Assembly (NCBI GenBank): GCA_900618795.1
Contig: UYJD01000003.1
Coordinates: forward strand, 931,814-995,813
Source: Cyanodermella asteris
Lineage: Eukaryota > Ascomycota > Lecanoromycetes > Ostropales > Stictidaceae
Reading direction: 5' to 3'
DNA length: 64,000 nucleotides
Under the pieces are notes generated by a model. It searched no databases. It saw nothing but the letters and a program-made list of their open reading frames with translations, and was not told where the DNA came from. Position 1 is the first letter of the stretch, and the number at the start of each line of letters is the position of its first letter. This document shows positions 22,466 to 33,442 of the stretch, one piece after another. A program made the translations under genes and the position numbers.

Positions 22466-23995
22466 CTACGAAGTGTCCACAGGTCCACTCTTCCGTACCT
22501 CCTTCACGCCATGCATCCACGGCCACAGAACCTCCGGTATCTTCAGACACCGCTCCTCCTTCCTCCAATGCGTCTCCATGATCGCTGCCAACACTCGCGG
22601 AACGGCCACGGCCGTTCCGTTGACCGTATACGGGAACGTCTTCGCACCGGACTTGGTCCTCAACCTCGTCGCCAGCCGTCTGCTTTGGTAGTCGGTGCAG
22701 ATCGAGGTGCTCGTCACCTCACCCCAACCACCATCGCGCTCCTGTCGAGACGGAAACCAGGTTTCAATGTCCTGTTTGCGCGTTGCACTTGCTCCGAGGT
22801 CTGCGCTCGGTTGCTCGAGGATGCGGCAGTACAGACCTAGGGACAGGAGGATCTCTTTTTGGATCTCGACCATTTGTGTGAATAATTCGTCGGCGGCAGA
22901 CGCGTCGGGAGCTGTCCAGCCAAACATTTCGACTTTTGTAAATTCGTGGACGCGGTAGAGGCCTTTTGTGCTGACACCGTGACTGCCGGCTTCAGCGCGG
23001 TAGCATCTGCTGGAACCAGTGACGCGGTAAGGGAGTTCGCCCTCCTCAAGATCGGTGTTGGCTTTCATTGCTGCAAAGGGGATCTCGGCCGTTCCAGACA
23101 TGCTCAGTTCTGCCTTGTTCTTTGCGCTTTCGGAGTCGCCGGGCTGAATCGCGTATATTTGCTGCTCCCCGCCCTGGTCTCTGGGACGAAAGCCGCATGC
23201 CGTAGCTATGTGCGAATAGACCATTGAGGGAGGGGAGACTACACTGAACCCGTGTTTGCGGGCAACGCCAGTAGCATATTGTACGAGAGCTTGCTCCAAG
23301 AGTGCGGCTTCATTCTTCAGATAGTACCAGCCCCAACCGCTGGTGTGTCCGGCTGCGGTGAAGTCCAACAGGTCTAGTTCCGATCCGATGTGAACATGAC
23401 TGACCCAGATGCCGTCTGTTGCGGATACCGAAGTATCGCGCTCGTTGATGTACCCAAGCAGCTTTGGCTCATTTCCAACGGGCGTCTCTGGTCCTGTCAA
23501 ATTTGGCTGAGCAATAGCGAGATCCTCGATCCGCTGCGACAGCGCTCGCTCCTGCGCTTCCACATTTTGTAGTTGCTCTTTGAGCTTACGAGCCTCATCT
23601 AATGCCTCCTCTTTGTTCCCCTCACGTCCAGCCTCACCTTCTGGTATGCCGCTGAAGGTCTTGCTGTGAGACAGTTGTGTTCGCAGCTGATTGCTTCTCT
23701 TTCGCATGGCCAGAGCATCTTGCTGGATCGCTAACAGCTGGCCGTGGAGCTCTTTGATCTCCGCTGGGTCGTTTGCTTGAGCTCCATAGCTGCGGTCTCG
23801 GCAGTTCTGAGCATACAGCTCAGGATTATTTCGGATCGACTTCACGTCAATGCTTGGCTTTGGGGCAAAGGTAGGACGCTGTGTTGTCCTTGAAGTCGAC
23901 ACGGTCGAGCTGAGTCGGATCGGTGACGCACAAGAGTGTCTAGGAAAGAATAGCGTGAAAGAACTCCGGTTACAAAGAGCCGTCACATTAGGCAT
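22466..23995 (-). CDS. DIA4: Mitochondrial seryl-tRNA synthetase
   Basis: A single exon of 509 residues from the ATG at 23995; another ATG nine codons upstream (24022) is possible, with a poorer context. The N-terminus (MPNVTALCNRSSFTLFF, then RHSCASPIRLSST) lacks acidic residues and is rich in Ser and Arg, as in mitochondrial presequences. Next come the tRNA-binding coiled-coil arm (about residues 70-170) and a class II core: the motif 2 region has YRAEAGSH and GLYRVHEFTKVEMF, and motif 3 reads VNGTAVAVPRVLAAIMETHW. The TGTAEIPF-like motif reads SGTAEIPFAA. It charges mitochondrial tRNA-Ser. It is divergent from the large nuclear protein gene at 24560. Confidence 0.93.
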   Translation of the reverse strand: MPNVTALCNRSSFTLFFPRHSCASPIRLSSTVSTSRTTQRPTFAPKPSIDVKSIRNNPELYAQNCRDRSYGAQANDPAEIKELHGQLLAIQQDALAMRKRSNQLRTQLSHSKTFSGIPEGEAGREGNKEEALDEARKLKEQLQNVEAQERALSQRIEDLAIAQPNLTGPETPVGNEPKLLGYINERDTSVSATDGIWVSHVHIGSELDLLDFTAAGHTSGWGWYYLKNEAALLEQALVQYATGVARKHGFSVVSPPSMVYSHIATACGFRPRDQGGEQQIYAIQPGDSESAKNKAELSMSGTAEIPFAAMKANTDLEEGELPYRVTGSSRCYRAEAGSHGVSTKGLYRVHEFTKVEMFGWTAPDASAADELFTQMVEIQKEILLSLGLYCRILEQPSADLGASATRKQDIETWFPSRQERDGGWGEVTSTSICTDYQSRRLATRLRTKSGAKTFPYTVNGTAVAVPRVLAAIMETHWRKEERCLKIPEVLWPWMHGVKEVRKSGPVDTS

Positions 23996-24559
23996 ATTCA
24001 CCGCATGGTGAAAGGTGGGCATGGGCGGCGGACAGACCGTTCTCTGTAGCCAGACTTGGGTTACCAACGGACGATCGAGAAGCCGGGGTTGCGAGAGCTT
24101 GCCCCTTCTGCACAGCGCTCTGATTGTGTGTAGTCAGTAGTAATGGGGGCAACATGGACGCAGACAGTCGGCGGCAGGACAGACCGTCGGGTTTGCAGAA
24201 ACAAGGAAGCCAGTAAGCTGCACGAGGACCTGCGCCAAGCTGTCGTGACTGGAAGTTTTGAGTCGTGAAGGAGCGCGTGAAGGTGGAGCGACGCACGGGC
24301 CATGCGCTTGGGTGAACCAGCGGCTTTTTCCGGCGGTCCTGCAGTGCTCTGCTGCTTTCCTTCAGGCTCACGTTTCCACGGCAGGACCTCGATTCACCGT
24401 CAATTTTTGTTGAAAATAAACACTGTTTTCTTCCTCACTTAACCGAGTCCAGCGTAAGTAAACAACGGCCTTACCTGTCCCACGCGCCATCTCATCCACG
24501 ACACGATATAACGGCAATTCCACATTTCCTCGCGCCCGCGCTCAGCGACGCTCTTCGCG
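23996..24559. promoter_or_regulatory. Divergent promoter region DIA4 / nuclear protein
   Basis: 564 bp separate the two divergent start codons. No clear TATA or CCAAT box was identified. C/T-rich leader sequence is present just upstream of 24560. Confidence 0.4.
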
Positions 24560-27500
24560 ATGGCTCCTCGTCTTCGTGGCTGCAAGACCGAAACAGACTC
24601 GCCTTTACGCACTGGTGACTCGATAATAAACCCTCCGCCGCGTCGAAAGCGCAAGGTTGCCACCGAAAAAGCCGAAGCAGTCTCCACGAAGAGCGCAACA
24701 ACAGAAAAAGGAGCATCACCCGAAGAAGCAACCCGTGAAGACGAAGCAACCGACGAACGAGCTTCTGAAGAGCCGCCCGTCAAGAAGTTGGCGCCGAAAA
24801 GAGCACAACCCAAGAAAGCGCCGGCAAAGTCTGCATCAACCCGTGCGGCGTCGAGTGGTGTCAAGAAGAGAGCTGCTCCGAAAGACAAGGCTGCCCTCAC
24901 AAGACGAACTACTCGCGCCCGAGCGCGCAAAGGTTCTGAGGCCCCGACAACAGAAGACGAGAGCGACGATGAGAATGATGATGTTCGCGAGAACGGCTCA
25001 GCAGAACAACAAGGCACAGCAAAGTCAAGTGCTGCTGCATCAGAAGTCGACGAGGTCGCTGTGAGTTGCAGCGCCATTTGCGCTCATGGCTCCAACATTG
25101 CGCTGACAATTGTGAAGGACGATGACCGAAACGACGACAGCATAACGCGAGATTCCCCTGAAATATCCGAGCAAGACCACGAACATAACCAAGTTTTAGA
25201 GGTATGTTGTATCCTATGCTATTCTGGAGAGCGCGCGCCGCTGTTACCTCGCACATACTAATGGTATTTCAGGTACTTTCCCCTTTGCCAGTCGATCGAA
25301 CTGTGCATACTCCTTCTGCATCACCCTCGAGAGTTGTTTCTGCTTCGCCCGACACAATTCATGTATTTTACGACACTGTTCAAGGGCGAACAAGCACTCC
25401 CATGGACAGGAGATCGCCCAATGAGTCCATTGCATCCTTTTATTCGCCGGCTTCCCGGATCAGCGTTGACTTCGAGGCTACGAATGACAGGCTTGTCTTC
25501 GCAGACGAGGAGCCCGTTTTTGTTCCCGAAGAGGCGGCTGTGTCTGGAGCCGAGCGCTTTGGCGATGTGCAACCAACCGTGGTGGACCGATCCTGGACGA
25601 CAAACGAGCAGTCGTTGGTCTTCAGCAATAATAAGTTAGGTATAAGTCTAGATTCAGGCCTTGTCGATAGTGGACGCACGACACTGGACGAGGACTATCA
25701 GCAGGACGAGCGACCGCTCGAAGATGCCAGCGACAAAGATGATCCAATGGACGTGGATGTGGAGCTTGAGTTTGAACAGCCCCGGACGCCGGAGTTTCAC
25801 AGCCATCCGCCTGATCTCGGAATTCAGCATGCTGTACACGAAGTGATCGGGCCCTCCGCCATCAACCAGGAACCTGGCGAAATTCAGGATAAGCCGATCG
25901 TGATTATCGACAGTCCAACTTCGGTCGCCAGCAGCCGGACAGTAATCTTGACAGATGACGATGGCGACGACATGATGGTTGACGGCGATCAAGAATTCGT
26001 CATTTCCCCAGAGCAGGCTGTAACTGAGGATGAGCGGCACTCTTCCGCACAAGAAGATTTGCCCTTCACCTCAGTTGAGTCCGCTGACTTGATGAAGGGG
26101 TGTGTCTCGAGTGATGAGCGGGAGGGCTCTGAAGAACTCGCAGAGTTCACTAATGACGGACCTTTCGTTCCACACATTTCCGCGCCCGGGCCAGGTACCG
26201 AAGGATTCACCGGAGAACGTGCCGGATGGACAAGTGAACCTACGGTTCCAAGGATGCCTGCGAATTTGCCCGTCACCTCTATTTTTCAGGACAAGTATCG
26301 GAGGATTCACCAAGGATCGGTTCACTCGAGACTGCAACGGCATTTCAGCTTTGGTGCCCCCAGCGTCGCTGTTGATGCCCGTTCCGACAATGCAGCCTTC
26401 TCCCCACATGGATCCTCTGCTTCTCCTCTTAAGGCATCGGCCGAAAATGCTGACTTGAAGATCACGCAGATGGCGAACCACGGCACGAAACCTACCCAAG
26501 ACACAATAAAACTCAACGGACGTGAGATCCTTCCCTCTCTTTCTGCTGCACTTGACAATTTCGTATCGAGCTATCCAAACGCTCGATACGTTCAGATTCA
26601 CATGTGTCCTTATGCTCCCAAAGTTCCACAAATGTGGCCCGATAAGGTTTTTGTGATCGATCTCGAGTCTCTGCACAAGGACGCAGATAAAAATAGCCAG
26701 ACACCCTCCTATCTCGATCCTGTCAATACTGACCAAACAGGCTCCAAGCGCAAGCGTCAAAATCGTCCAAAAGAGGCCGTTGAAGACGAAGGTCCGGACG
26801 AGAAGCCAGACGACGCTGGCGACCTTGCACAGCCCCGAAAGACTCGTTCAAGGGGCGCATACATTAATGCAAAGGGAAACATCAGCATCGATCCTCCCGA
26901 CGAAGACTATTACAATAAGAAAAAGGCTGACGCTGAGCAACGAGGTATGTCACCTCCAAAGCGTCGTCGACTTACACACCACTTACACTGTCAAGTACAA
27001 GAACCAGATCAGGACGATACTATCGACGAAGGGATGGCAGATGAGAATGTGGTCCGTGAAGGGGAACCCAAACCGGCAGCGGCACCTGCCGAAGTAACAC
27101 CAAGCAAGGAGGCAGAATCGACCCCTGGTCGTGGCAGCTGGAGCGCGCGCTTTAGCTTTGGCATTGGCGGACTCTTCAAGTCGCCCATCAAGTTCTTCGG
27201 CAGCCGCAAGCCCATCTCCGAATATTCCTCTCCACAAACTGCCTCCGACACTGCCACGTCTCCGCCAGAGACCGCGAAACTTGAGAATGTAGCAAGGCCT
27301 TTGTTCTCCGCTACGAGCGCCAAGACATCTGCCAAATCACCGCGCAAGAAGACACCGAAAGCTAAGCGACAGGCCGCTATTGATCACAACGACATGCTTC
27401 AGAGACGTGAAGCTGCGACCGAAGCGATTCTGATGTCTGCTAACAGGGCTGAAGAGATCGAAGCGGAGATTCAACGGCGAGTCCAGGAAGAGTTGGCACT

Positions 27501-28656
27501 GAAACAAGCAAAGAAGTCAACGGCCGTTAAGAAGCGGAAGCGTGTGGCCCCCGAACCTGACGGTCCAGGTAGCACTCCTCATCCTAAGAAGGTCGGAACC
27601 AAAAGACCGCGCGAAGAGACAACGCAAGTGGTCGAACCAGCAGCTAAGTCAGCGCCCACAAACCCACGAACGCCAGCTCGCGTCGGCTATGACATGTTTG
27701 ACGATGCCTCGGACGAGGATGACGTTGCTCCCCCTAACAAGAGAATGAAGACGGTCTCATTTCAGCCCAGTACTCAGTCGTTGACAACTCCGCCACAGGG
27801 TAGCGACATTGAGCGGATTCAATCACGGCGGCCGCCGAATGCCACGTGGATTTATGGCAACATGTTTCGAGATGGCCCAAGCCGAAGTGCTCTCAAGAAC
27901 ACTGGATATGTTGCTTCCCAAGGCTACCAGTCTCCTCAAAACGACACAACATGGAACGAGACGGATCCTGAGACATTGGAACAAGATGCTCCCCACAACC
28001 TTCGCGAAGGTATTCCCGATGCTGAATTCAACTTTTCTGGATCTTTCCGAATGCCAGATTTGAGTGATAGCTCAGAAGAAGAAGACGATGACGACCAGTA
28101 CGATCCTGAGAAGCATGAGACCTTCGGCAATGCTGACAGTGCTGGTTCAACGCCAGCACGCAGGGGTATCGCTGACGCTTCGAGCCTCGAGCCAGAAACC
28201 CCTCCTGCTGCTCCACAACCTGCTCACGCTACTCTTCCCGGCAACAAGCCCGAGGTAGACGCCCTCACAGCTGCGCGAACACGTGCGCATCAGTTCACGC
28301 CGAAGCAGCCAAGTCGCTTGAGAGAGACCAAGAACGTCACACCACCGCCCGAGACTGCAGACGGATTCCCACCGTCAATGGCATACATCAAAAGCCTCGA
28401 TCCAGCTGTTGCGGCCGAGCTGAATAAGATTGCGTTCACCGCGGACCAGGAGAATATCTGTCCGGCGATCCTTGCTGAGACGGGCGAAAGGAATGCTGCC
28501 AGCTCTGGGGATTTGACTGGGGAAACGCTCGAATCCCTGAGTGATCTAGACAACACCGTGCTTCAGGAAGTCGAAGGGTCTTTTGACGGTTTCTGGTCGA
28601 AAGTCGGCAGTCAGATGGTTAACAACATCAAGTCGTCCTCTGACTGCTGGCGATAA
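24560..28656 (+). CDS. Large disordered nuclear protein of unknown function
   Basis: Three exons, 24560-25060, 25118-25201 and 25273-28656, give 1322 residues. Intron 1 (25061-25117, GTGAGT, GCTGAC, AAG) is 57 bp and keeps the frame, so its removal is likely but not forced. Intron 2 (25202-25272, GTATGT, TACTAAT, TTTCAG) is clear and needed to join the frames. The N-terminus is Lys/Ala/Pro-rich with histone-H1-like KK/PK repeats. The middle is acidic with DDDGDDMMVDGD-type blocks. A more ordered patch lies around GREILPSLSAALDNFVSSYP, and a short conserved-looking segment reads SARFSFGIGGLFKSPIKFFG. A charged helix (MLQRREAATEAILMSANRAE) may be a coiled coil. KRMKTVSFQP is a possible PP1-docking motif. 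A chromatin or nuclear-envelope role is only a guess. Confidence 0.75.
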
Positions 28657-29646
28657 CCATCACCCCTGAATTCTGGCTCTTCCGCAATCCAGTTCATCAC
28701 AAGTTCAACGGACCCAAAGCAGCGTTCTATTTAATCATCTTGGTCTACCGCGTCGAGCGCTCGGCGAATACATGAGATTTCTTCCCAATGCACAAACCAG
28801 GACGGAGGTTGTCACACCAAATTGGACCGAAACAATATCATAAGCCGTACCCACCAAGTGACAACGGAAAACATCTTGCTGACATTGAGAGATAATAGCG
28901 TCAGGAACAATGGTTTGAGGGAGTAGTCTTATTCGAACTTGTTCAAGTAAGGTCTGCGCAATCCCGACATTGTTCCTGACGCTATTATCTCTCAATGTCA
29001 GCAAGATGTTTTCCGCTGTCAACTGGTGGGTACGGCTTGAGATCACTATTTCAATGTCCGTCAACGTATGGCTCTCAGAAAGAGGAGATGGCGCAGGTGC
29101 GGCCACAGACTTGTGGCTGGCGGGTATGGTAACCTTTCATGTTCGGACGTTGAATCTCGCACGGACGGGATGTTTTCCCTCCCGGCTTTTTCTGATTTTT
29201 TTGTTTTGGGTACGGTGTTAAGGTGTCAAGGCGTCTGTTTAAACGGCATGGACGAATAACCCGAGCAAGCGCTGCGAGGGGTCGAATATATAGCGTGAGG
29301 ACCTTTTGGCCTCTTTGACCAATAAAGGGCATGTCGACCTGATTAATGGACGTGTTGTGTGCTCACCCAACTTTGTCGCTTCTCCACGTTTGTGTCCGCT
29401 GTTGTCCCCTCTTATTTCTGAGAAGCGCTTACTTGCCACCCAGAGAACCGTGGTACATGCGAGCGGAACTTTTCTCATCTGGACGACTAGGATGACTGTA
29501 CCCTGCGAGAATTGTAGATCGAGTTGCATCACCCAAGTTTTCTGACGCGGCGGACAGCGTCTTGTAATGGTCAATCACACACAAATTCAGGCTTTTCCAA
29601 TGTGAGAATTATTATGTACAAGGGAGCCGACAAGACAGCATCGCGC
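28657..29646. other. Convergent intergenic region with a long inverted repeat
   Basis: 990 bp between two convergent genes. It is dominated by the 71-bp inverted repeat listed separately (28842-29038). The rest holds expected 3' UTRs; no coding frame with a family resemblance was found. Confidence 0.6.
28842..29038. repeat. Inverted repeat, two 71-bp arms about 96% identical, 55-bp loop
   Basis: The left arm 28842-28912 begins AAGCCGTACCCACCA and ends GTCAGGAACAATG. The right arm 28968-29038 is its reverse complement with three mismatches in 71 positions, all clustered near the outer third. The loop is 28913-28967 and holds GAACTTGTTC, itself a small palindrome. Outside the arms a weaker match continues (GGAC, then GAAA on both sides), so the original repeat may have been about 20 bp longer per arm. 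No target-site duplication or transposase is evident. It could be a small MITE-like element or a hairpin-RNA source; either is inference. Confidence 0.9.
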
Positions 29647-31007
29647 CTACACGCTGTCGACGCGCTGCACGACAGTGGCGGTAGCAGCGCCACCGCCGTT
29701 GCAGATTGCGGCGACACCGTACTCGCCAACCTTGAGCTGGTGAATCAGGGTGACAAGGATCCTGCTTCCACTGCTACCCAGAGCATGTCCCAAGCTGATG
29801 GCACCGCCCAAGGGGTTCACGCGAGCGCTATCAGGCAACTCAAGGATCTTCTGATTCGCCTTGATAACGGCTGCGAAGGCTTCGTTGAACTCCCAAACGG
29901 CGACCTGATCTTTGGTGATGCCCGCACGCTCGAGGGCAATCGGGACTGCCTTGGCCGGAGCGATAGGGAAATCAATAGGATCGAGAGCGGCGTCAGCCGA
30001 AGAGACGATCTTGGCCAGCACTTTGGAGTTCTTGCCATACTTGCGCGCAATGTCGGCGGATCCTACCACCACGGCGCTGGCGCCGTCGTTGAAAGTGCTG
30101 GAGTTGGCCGCTGTGATGGTGCCTCCATCCTTCTTGAATGCCGGCTTGAGTGTAGGCACCTTATCTTCCCGTAGATTCTCGAACCCTTCGTCCTTGCTGA
30201 TCACGACATCGCCTTTCCTGGTCTTGACCGTCACAGGTACAACCTCCTCCGCGAAACGTCCATTCGCCCATGCAGCCTGCGCGTACTTGAAGCTCTGAAT
30301 CGCAAACTTGTCCTGTTCTTCCCTCGTGACGTTGTACTTTTGTGCCGTATTTTCCGCGCACATGCCCATGTGTACCTGATTATAAACATCCCACAAGCCG
30401 TCCTTGATCAAGCCATCCTCGGCCTGGATGTGACCGAATGCCGGCCAGGCAGCTCCTCTCGGCAAGTAGTATGGTACCCGGCTCATGCTCTCCATGCCAC
30501 CTGCAACAATAGCTTCATCGTGTCCCAGTGCAATTTCTTGACCGGCAAAAACAACTGCCTTGAGCCCGGAAGCGCAGACCTTGTTGATCGTGATACAGTC
30601 GACGCCAGAGTCGAGGCCGGCAAAGATGGCAGCCTGTCGCGCAGGTGACTGGCCTATGCTGGCTGAGAGGACATTGCCCATGTAGACTTTTGTGATTTCC
30701 GATGCCGGGACGGTGGATTTCTCGAGGGCTCCCTTGATGGCTGTAGCGCCGAGCTGGGGCGCGGAGACCGAAGCGAAGGATCCATTGAACTGAGAGTGCT
30801 CGTCAGTATGTGGGAGAAAGATTGGAACTAGAGTGTTGGACTCACTTTGGCAGTCGGTGTTCGAGCTCCAGCGATGATGTAGGCGTCTCTGACCTCTTTT
30901 CTCAAAGCTGGTGTGGTCGAAATGTGTCGCTGGACCTGGCCGAGACGTGCCGAGGCACTCGACGCGTTGACGAGTCGGGGTAGTGAGGAGGACAGACGGG
31001 AAGACAT
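29647..31007 (-). CDS. ERG10: Acetyl-CoA C-acetyltransferase (thiolase II), mitochondrial
   Basis: Two exons, 30846-31007 and 29647-30789, give 434 residues. The 56-bp intron has GTGAGT, ACTGACG and CTCAG. The N-terminus ([20 protein letters not shown], then [17 protein letters not shown]) is a strong mitochondrial presequence; the thiolase proper starts at [16 protein letters not shown]. The acyl-accepting Cys126 lies in [11 protein letters not shown], followed by GGMESMS; then come NEAFAA, the [10 protein letters not shown] histidine motif and the C-terminal CNGGGAA with the second catalytic cysteine. There is no peroxisomal C-terminal signal (end RVDSV). The enzyme interconverts two acetyl-CoA with acetoacetyl-CoA. 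The presequence points to the mitochondrial form (ACAT1 type) rather than the cytosolic sterol-pathway form, so the symbol is approximate. Confidence 0.95.
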
Positions 31008-31643
31008 GGCGGAAAAGGCAATGGACGATACGATCAAGACACAGAAACGGGCAATCAGGATTCAGAGAGGAGCGGGAGGAGTCCAGAGATTTAGAGGGAG
31101 AAAGCCGTGTGAGAGGTTTACTTTACCAGCTTCGGGAGCCCATGTATTCCTGTGCCGCGAACTGCCGCAGGTGGGGGAGCGGATCGGCATCGTTGCAGTG
31201 CTGCTTGACCGCGGCGAGTGCTCCCAGGGCTTTACATTCGAAGACATGTAATTATGTTAACAAGAACAGCGTTTTCGTAGATGCCGCCAACACAGACTCT
31301 TATGATTCAAGCTGTTCAAAGTGCTTAGAAAGCGGGTGGTGAAATCCAATCGCATCGCGGCCCCGTCGGCTGCGATTTCCGGGGCCCGTGATATCTGATT
31401 AACTAACAATCAGAGTCAAGTCACAACGATATCTGCTCATCTCGCTCCTTGTTCATCCACTCTTGAATACCCGCTCATTCTGTCCGCTTGTCGACGCTCC
31501 TGACGGTCTCCCTTGTCCGATCGCTCCGTAAGACTCTTTCCACGCTTCGCCAGAGCTCCCGCTACATCGTTGCACCAAGCCCGCCACCCTCCACGGTCAT
31601 CTTTCTGCAGCAAAGGCTCTGATCTCGAGCTACCAACGCCATC
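31008..31643. promoter_or_regulatory. Divergent promoter region thiolase / RAD6
   Basis: 636 bp between two divergent start codons. The RAD6 side (31430-31640) is C/T-rich with TCCGCTTGTC and CTCCCTTGTCC runs typical of a fungal leader. ATTAACTAACAATC near 31395 is A/T-rich. No factor site is assigned. Confidence 0.4.
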
Positions 31644-32273
31644 ATGTCGACCGCAGCCCGTCGCCGTTTGATGCGTGACTTCAAGGCAAGTCGCCCTTCA
31701 TGCAGAGCACGAAGAAGCAAGTGTTCGTGGCAAGTCGTCGTGCTTGACTAGACGATCATCCCGATGCTTGCTTGCACGCGACAGTGACTGACACTTTCTG
31801 CAGCGCATGCAGACAGACCCGCCAGCAGGAGTTTCCGCATCACCTATTGCAGACAATGTCTTGACATGGTATACTACCTTCAAACCTTCCCACCGAAGAC
31901 AGCTAGATAACACGCCACCAGGAACGCCGTGATTATCGGTCCCGCCGATACACCATTCGAAGATGGAACCTTTCGTCTCGTCATGCACTTTGACGAGCAG
32001 TATCCCAACAAGCCACCCGGGGTAAAGTTTCTCTCCACCATGTTCCATCCAAACGTCTACGCCACCGGGGAGCTATGTCTAGACATCCTTCAAAACCGTT
32101 GGAGCCCGACATACGACGTGGCCGCCATCCTCACATCTATCCAGAGTTTACTCAACGACCCAAACACATCCAGCCCCGCGAATGTCGAAGCGAGCAACCT
32201 GTTCAAGGACAACAAGAAGGAGTACGTGAAGAGGGTCCGCGATACGGTCGAAAAGAGCTGGGAAGAGGATTAG
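31644..32273 (+). CDS. RAD6: Ubiquitin-conjugating enzyme E2 RAD6/UBC2
   Basis: Three exons, 31644-31685, 31804-31868 and 31922-32273, give 152 residues. Intron 1 (118 bp) starts with GC (GCAAGT) rather than GT and ends in CTGCAG; no GT donor nearby gives the right protein. Intron 2 (53 bp) has GTATAC and CCAG and splits the Trp codon. The N-terminus [20 protein letters not shown], the HPN motif (78-80), active-site Cys88 in GELCLDIL and the end VEKSWEED are RAD6 hallmarks. The long acidic tail of the S. cerevisiae protein is absent, as in other filamentous fungi. RAD6 monoubiquitinates histone H2B (with Bre1) and PCNA (with Rad18) and serves in N-degron turnover. Confidence 0.96.
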
Positions 32274-33442
32274 GAAAACCTGGGAAATGCGGATCGAGGA
32301 AACCCAGGAAACGAGGACCAATGGACCCAGGTTGAGCGTCAGGCAGAAGAGGCAATGGAAGACCTGGCGGCCTCGCTCCATCGCAGCTTACGTGACGGCG
32401 ACGCAGGAAGCTGGGAGTAGACACAGGGGTGTGACGACTGCGGCGGGTGCAAAGTGTGAGAGCCACACGTCTATGAACAGCAACGACGGCTACAGCATGC
32501 ATATACACGGAATCTCAGCGTGGGGTTATGGCGTTTGGTGTTATGCAATCGGTGCTTCCCAGAGATACCAACAACAGGAATGCACTGCTCGGTATTTTCG
32601 GTATGGATCCCAATGACAACCGGAGCAGACGGTGGGGCTGTATATAAATTCCCATTCGTACCAAGTCTTCAAGGGCGATCAGATGATTTGGTGAGCTGTA
32701 CGTTTTCGCCAAGTCATCAGGTCGTGCTGGACTTGACTTTGGCCAATTTCACAGCAAATCACTTGCTGTGGCTATAAAAAAGTTGAAAGTATCACCTCAA
32801 TGTTTTGATGGTGACGTGAGGAATGCAGGATGCCGCAGACGCATGTGAGGTTATTGTTGCATTCTGTAGGTCTACTGGCTCTGCACGTCGTAGTAGCCCG
32901 AGTCGACCATGGGTTTTAGTAGTTACTGGACTGGAACATGTCAGCAGTATTCGCATTGACATGTTGTGTTTAGTAAATTGCGCCGTTGGAGCGTGTAGTT
33001 GCCGGTTTATTTCACGTTGAGCGTTGCTGGCGGCGTTGCCTTGGCGCAGAGTCGGGCGGACCCTCTGATGACCCTCGAGACGCCGCTCCATTTCCCAAAG
33101 TCAACACGGCGCCCATTCGTTGCTGAGGCCCACCACCTTTGTCTGACATCCCAGCCTGCACCCGGCGTGCATCAACGACCGCATTCACGAGCATGTCTTG
33201 ACCTCGAGCCTGTTTGTTCTCTGTCGCGGCGCCATTGTTCCGCCCCGCATCTACCTGCCACAGTCACCGCTGCCCAGGAGAGTCGATCCAATCTCCTGCA
33301 TCCCGATTCGCGCAACAAACACTCCCTTTCGTACACCCCGCCCGAAATTGCACTTGCGCCTTTCTCGTCGAGCTTGCACAAGCGATTCACTGCGAATTCC
33401 TAGCCTCTTCTCGACAATTGCGACCCTCGACGAGCCGCCAAT
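32274..33442. other. Intergenic region RAD6 to kinesin
   Basis: 1.17 kb between two genes on the plus strand. A TATATAAA lies near 32640 without a recognisable gene behind it. From 33170 the sequence is C-rich (leader of the kinesin gene). No other structure was found. Confidence 0.45.

Noticed and set aside
24439-25077. 212-codon Ser/Ala/Phe-rich frame on the minus strand
   Set aside because: It mirrors the Lys/Ala/Glu-rich first exon of the nuclear protein gene.
25061-26000. Splitting the 24560-28656 gene into two genes at 25204
   Set aside because: The second intron has a textbook TACTAAT branch site and TTTCAG acceptor that joins both frames in phase 0.
26945-26997. Possible third intron (GTATGT to TCAAG) in the large nuclear protein gene
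   Set aside because: The unspliced reading contains a basic SPPKRRRL nuclear-signal-like stretch and stays open, and no good branch site is present.
29524-30174. 216-codon frame opposite the thiolase gene
   Set aside because: It is the antisense shadow of a strongly coding thiolase exon.
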